Source: Microbacteriaceae bacterium (GTDB lineage: Bacteria > Actinomycetota > Actinomycetes > Actinomycetales > Microbacteriaceae). From it: DNA of 8,329 nt. Where the stretch lies: NCBI GenBank assembly GCA_025463615.1, contig JAODAU010000018.1, positions 1 to 8,329 on the forward strand, given 5' to 3'. Shown here piece by piece: positions 6,422-8,329 of this stretch (within the stretch, counting starts at the first letter, position 1; each line of letters starts with the position of its first letter). Under the pieces are notes generated by a model. It was given only the letters and a program-made list of their open reading frames with translations, did not search any database and had not been told where the DNA came from. Both the position numbers and the translations under genes were made by a program.

Positions 6422-7444
6422 ATGTCGCAGCTACCCACCGTGCTCGACGTCGGCCGCGTCGCGGGCGTCTCCCGCCAGACGGTGTCCAACGTGCTCAACT
6501 CGCCCGAGCTGGTGCGGCCCGCCACGCGCGAGCGGGTCGAGGCGGCGATCGCACAGCTCGGCTACCGGCCGCACGCCTCGGCGCGGCGGCTGCGCACGCG
6601 CAAGAGCTCGACCCTCGGCATCCGCCTCGACCCGATGACGAACGGCATCTCGGGCTCCGTGCTCGACCGCTTCCTGCACGCGCTCACCGAGCAGGCCGAC
6701 CGCCGCGGCATGCGGGTCATGCTCTTCACCGCCACGGATGCCGACGACGAGATCCGCCAGATCGGCAAGCTGCGCGACGGCGCGGATGTCGACGCCTTCG
6801 TGCTCACCTCCACGTTCTACGGCGACCCGCGCACCGAGTGGCTCATCGCCAACGAGGTGCCGTTCGTCACCTTCGGCAGGCCGTGGGGCATCGACGACAT
6901 GAACGACCCGCGGCACCTCTGGGTGGACGTCGACGGGTTCCGCGGCGTGCAGGCCGCCACCGAGCACCTGCTCGCGTCCGGCGCGCGGGATGTCGCCTAT
7001 CTCGGCTGGCCGAGCCACTCCGGCACCGGCGACGACCGCCGGCACGGGTGGCAGACGGCCATGGGGGATGCCGGCATCACTCGGCTCGACGGCCTCGACC
7101 TCCGCACGGTCGACGGCGTCACGCAGGGCCGCGACGCCATGCGGGCCGCGCTCGCCGCCGGCCGGAAGGTGGATGCCGTGGCCGCCGCCAGCGACTCCCT
7201 CGCCCTGGGCGCGCTGCTGGCCGTGCCCGCCGGAACCCCCGTGATCGGCTACGACAACACGCCCGTGGCCGAGGCCGTGGGCCTCTCGAGCGTGGAGCAG
7301 CCCCTCGACGAGGTGGCGGCCGGCGTGCTCGAGCTGCTGCTCGGCCCGAGCGGCAGCGACGTCGTCGAGCCGGGCGAGCGCCGCCACCGCCTCGTCACCC
7401 CGCGCCTCGTGCTGCGCGAGCTGGGCGCCCTCGCCGAGCTCTAA
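6422..7444 (+). CDS. LacI-family transcriptional regulator of the adjacent sugar operon
   Basis: This 340-residue protein has the complete LacI/GalR architecture. The N-terminal helix-turn-helix is at about 6-25 (TVLDVGRVAGVSRQTVSNVL), with S17-R18-Q19 at the start of the recognition helix. The hinge helix at about 51-58 contains ASARRLR, with Leu57 the likely minor-groove intercalator. A periplasmic-binding-protein-like effector domain follows, with FGRPWG, WVDVDGFRG, YLGWPS, ASDSLALGAL and a C-terminal segment IGYDNTPVAEAVGLSSVEQP. It is divergent from the solute-binding-protein gene across three matching palindromes, so it is probably an autoregulated, sugar-inducible repressor of that operon. 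I chose ATG 6422 because GAGGG at 6412-6416 is correctly spaced. A TTG start at 6398 would add 8 residues, but those bases are operator O3 and the ribosome-binding site. Confidence 0.95.
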   Translation: MSQLPTVLDVGRVAGVSRQTVSNVLNSPELVRPATRERVEAAIAQLGYRPHASARRLRTRKSSTLGIRLDPMTNGISGSVLDRFLHALTEQADRRGMRVMLFTATDADDEIRQIGKLRDGADVDAFVLTSTFYGDPRTEWLIANEVPFVTFGRPWGIDDMNDPRHLWVDVDGFRGVQAATEHLLASGARDVAYLGWPSHSGTGDDRRHGWQTAMGDAGITRLDGLDLRTVDGVTQGRDAMRAALAAGRKVDAVAAASDSLALGALLAVPAGTPVIGYDNTPVAEAVGLSSVEQPLDEVAAGVLELLLGPSGSDVVEPGERRHRLVTPRLVLRELGALAEL

Positions 7445-7467
7445 CCCCATCCGCCCAGATCCACCGT

Positions 7468-7522
7468 GAGTGGGCGACTTTTGTCGTCAGGCGGCGCTCA
7501 TGAGTGCGAATATCGCCCACTC
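7468..7522. repeat. 55-bp imperfect inverted repeat between convergent genes; bidirectional terminator or REP-like element
   Basis: The outer arms are GAGTGGGCGA (7468-7477) and TCGCCCACTC (7513-7522), perfectly complementary over 10 bp. Between them is a second palindromic segment GCGCTCATGAGTGC (7494-7507, one G-T pair) and a small CGAC-TTTT-GTCG hairpin (7475-7486). It fills most of the 97-bp gap between the convergent regulator gene (stop at 7444) and fluC gene (stop at 7542). It could end transcription from both sides, though no long T run follows. The nested symmetry and AT-richer core also resemble dispersed intergenic palindromes. Confidence 0.6.
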
Positions 7523-7541
7523 GGGGCGGGCGGGGTGGGGT

Positions 7542-7907
7542 TCAGCGGGCGAGGAGGTAGAGCAGCGCGGCCAGCGCGATGCCGACCGCCAGGTTCGCGG
7601 CGACGTTGAGCAGCGCGCGAGCCCAGCGGCCGCCGAGCGCGAGCTGCATCGTCTCGACCGACCAGGTGCTGAACGTGGTGAGCCCGCCCGTGAACCCGGT
7701 CAGCAGCACCAGCCGCAGGTCGGATGACACGACCCCCCGCTCCGCGAGCCCGAGCACCAGCCCCCCGATCGCCGACCCCACCGCGTTGACGATGAGCACC
7801 CCCCAGAGGAACCCCGTGCGCCCGGCGAACAGCAGCGAGACGCCGTAACGCCCGAGCGCTCCGACGACGCCCGCGCCGAGCACGGCGAGCACGAGGGCCG
7901 CGGTCAC
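7542..7907 (-). CDS. crcB: Fluoride efflux channel FluC/CrcB, subunit 2
   Basis: This 121-residue, four-segment membrane protein matches the Fluc family, which exports toxic fluoride as dual-topology dimers. Signatures: GAGVVGALGRYG at 11-22, VLIVNAVGS at 37-45 with the conserved TM2 Asn at 41, and GFTGGLTTFSTWS at 71-83 with the TM3 break and pore-lining Phe79. Length is normal for the family. The start is GTG at 7907, overlapping the stop of the upstream paralogue as GTGA, so the two are translationally coupled. Gram-positive bacteria often encode two FluC homologues in tandem that form heterodimers, and that is the likely arrangement here. Confidence 0.92.
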   Translation of the reverse strand: MTAALVLAVLGAGVVGALGRYGVSLLFAGRTGFLWGVLIVNAVGSAIGGLVLGLAERGVVSSDLRLVLLTGFTGGLTTFSTWSVETMQLALGGRWARALLNVAANLAVGIALAALLYLLAR

Positions 7908-8326
7908 TCGTCCGCTCCGTGGATGGTCGTGCGCGCGGTGCGGCCGCCGAGGGCGAGCCCGGCGGATGCGGCGGCGAAGCCGAGCAGGATGCTGGCCGCG
8001 AGGTAGGCGAGGGCGAGCATCCACTCGCCGTGGGAGGCCAGGGCCACGAGCGAGACGACCAGCGCCGAGAAGGTCGTGAACGAGCCGAGCAGCCCCGGCC
8101 CGAGCCCCGCCTTGAGCCAGCCGGGCGTCGACGGCCGCACCCAGACGCGCGAGACGAGGATGCCGAGGGCGAACGCACCGACTACGTTGATCACCAGCGT
8201 GCTCACCGGAAACGTCTCGTCGGTGTGCGGCACGACGGTGTCGAGCGTGAGCCGCAGCCACGTGCAGACGATCGCGCCGACGACGACGGAGAGTACCTCA
8301 CGCCACCCCGATCTACCCCCCGCCAC
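7904..8326 (-). CDS. crcB: Fluoride efflux channel FluC/CrcB, subunit 1 (5' end at window edge)
   Basis: Up to 140 residues are visible, with four hydrophobic segments and Fluc signatures: VVVGAIVCTWLRL near 14-26, STLVINVVGAF at 42-52 with the TM2 Asn at 47, and GLLGSFTTFSALV at 78-90 with Phe86. The second glycine of the usual GG before FTTFS is Ser82 here. The C-terminal tail (about 127-140) is short and hydrophilic. The start used is the first in-frame GTG at 8326, three bases from the window edge. A start further upstream cannot be excluded and no ribosome-binding site is visible, so treat the 5' end as uncertain. It is coupled to the second channel gene by a 4-nt overlap. A fluoride riboswitch, if present, would lie outside this window. 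Confidence 0.88.
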   Translation of the reverse strand: MAGGRSGWREVLSVVVGAIVCTWLRLTLDTVVPHTDETFPVSTLVINVVGAFALGILVSRVWVRPSTPGWLKAGLGPGLLGSFTTFSALVVSLVALASHGEWMLALAYLAASILLGFAAASAGLALGGRTARTTIHGADE

Positions 8327-8329
8327 GGC

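Noticed and set aside
6431..7450. A 339-codon open frame on the - strand opposite the LacI-family gene
   Set aside because: Low-complexity composition, no domain, and it fully overlaps a complete LacI protein with proper start and ribosome-binding site.
7445..7541. A fluoride riboswitch near the FluC genes
   Set aside because: Both channel genes run leftward, so a riboswitch would lie upstream of 8326, outside the window; this gap is at their 3' end.

Overview
This 8.3 kb window comes from a high-GC (about 70%) actinobacterium with very strong G/C preference at third codon positions. The protein sequences and the enrichment of the hexamer GGATGC/GCATCC suggest the family Microbacteriaceae; that placement is inferred from pattern recognition, not from a search.

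Layout. Bases 1-69 are the 3' end of an unidentified rightward gene. A tight leftward operon then runs from 6210 down to 72: a lipoprotein solute-binding protein (6210-4960), a MalF-type permease (4955-3771), a MalG-type permease (3771-2893), a peptidase S51 (PepE-like) protein (2896-2174) and a glycogen-debranching-type glycoside hydrolase (2177-72). Junctions are a 4-nt gap, then overlaps of 1, 4 and 4 nt, so the five genes look translationally coupled on one transcript. No ABC ATPase gene is present. A divergent LacI-family regulator (6422-7444) lies across a 211-bp control region. That region holds three near-identical 14-bp palindromic operators with central CpG, a good leftward promoter (TTGACT, 17-bp spacer, TACGGT) and a probable rightward promoter.

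To the right, the convergent 97-bp gap 7445-7541 contains a 55-bp imperfect inverted repeat. Beyond it are two leftward, overlapping FluC/CrcB fluoride-channel genes (7907-7542 and 8326-7904), unrelated in function to the sugar operon.

How it works together. LacI probably represses both itself and the operon until an inducing sugar appears. The lipoprotein captures an oligosaccharide or glycoside, the two permeases import it using an ATPase encoded elsewhere, and the cytoplasmic debranching-type enzyme hydrolyses it. The PepE-like protein is the piece that does not fit a plain sugar-import operon and is the most interesting gene here. I saw no tRNA, rRNA, CRISPR array, insertion sequence or prophage, and no gene-free stretch over 300 bp.
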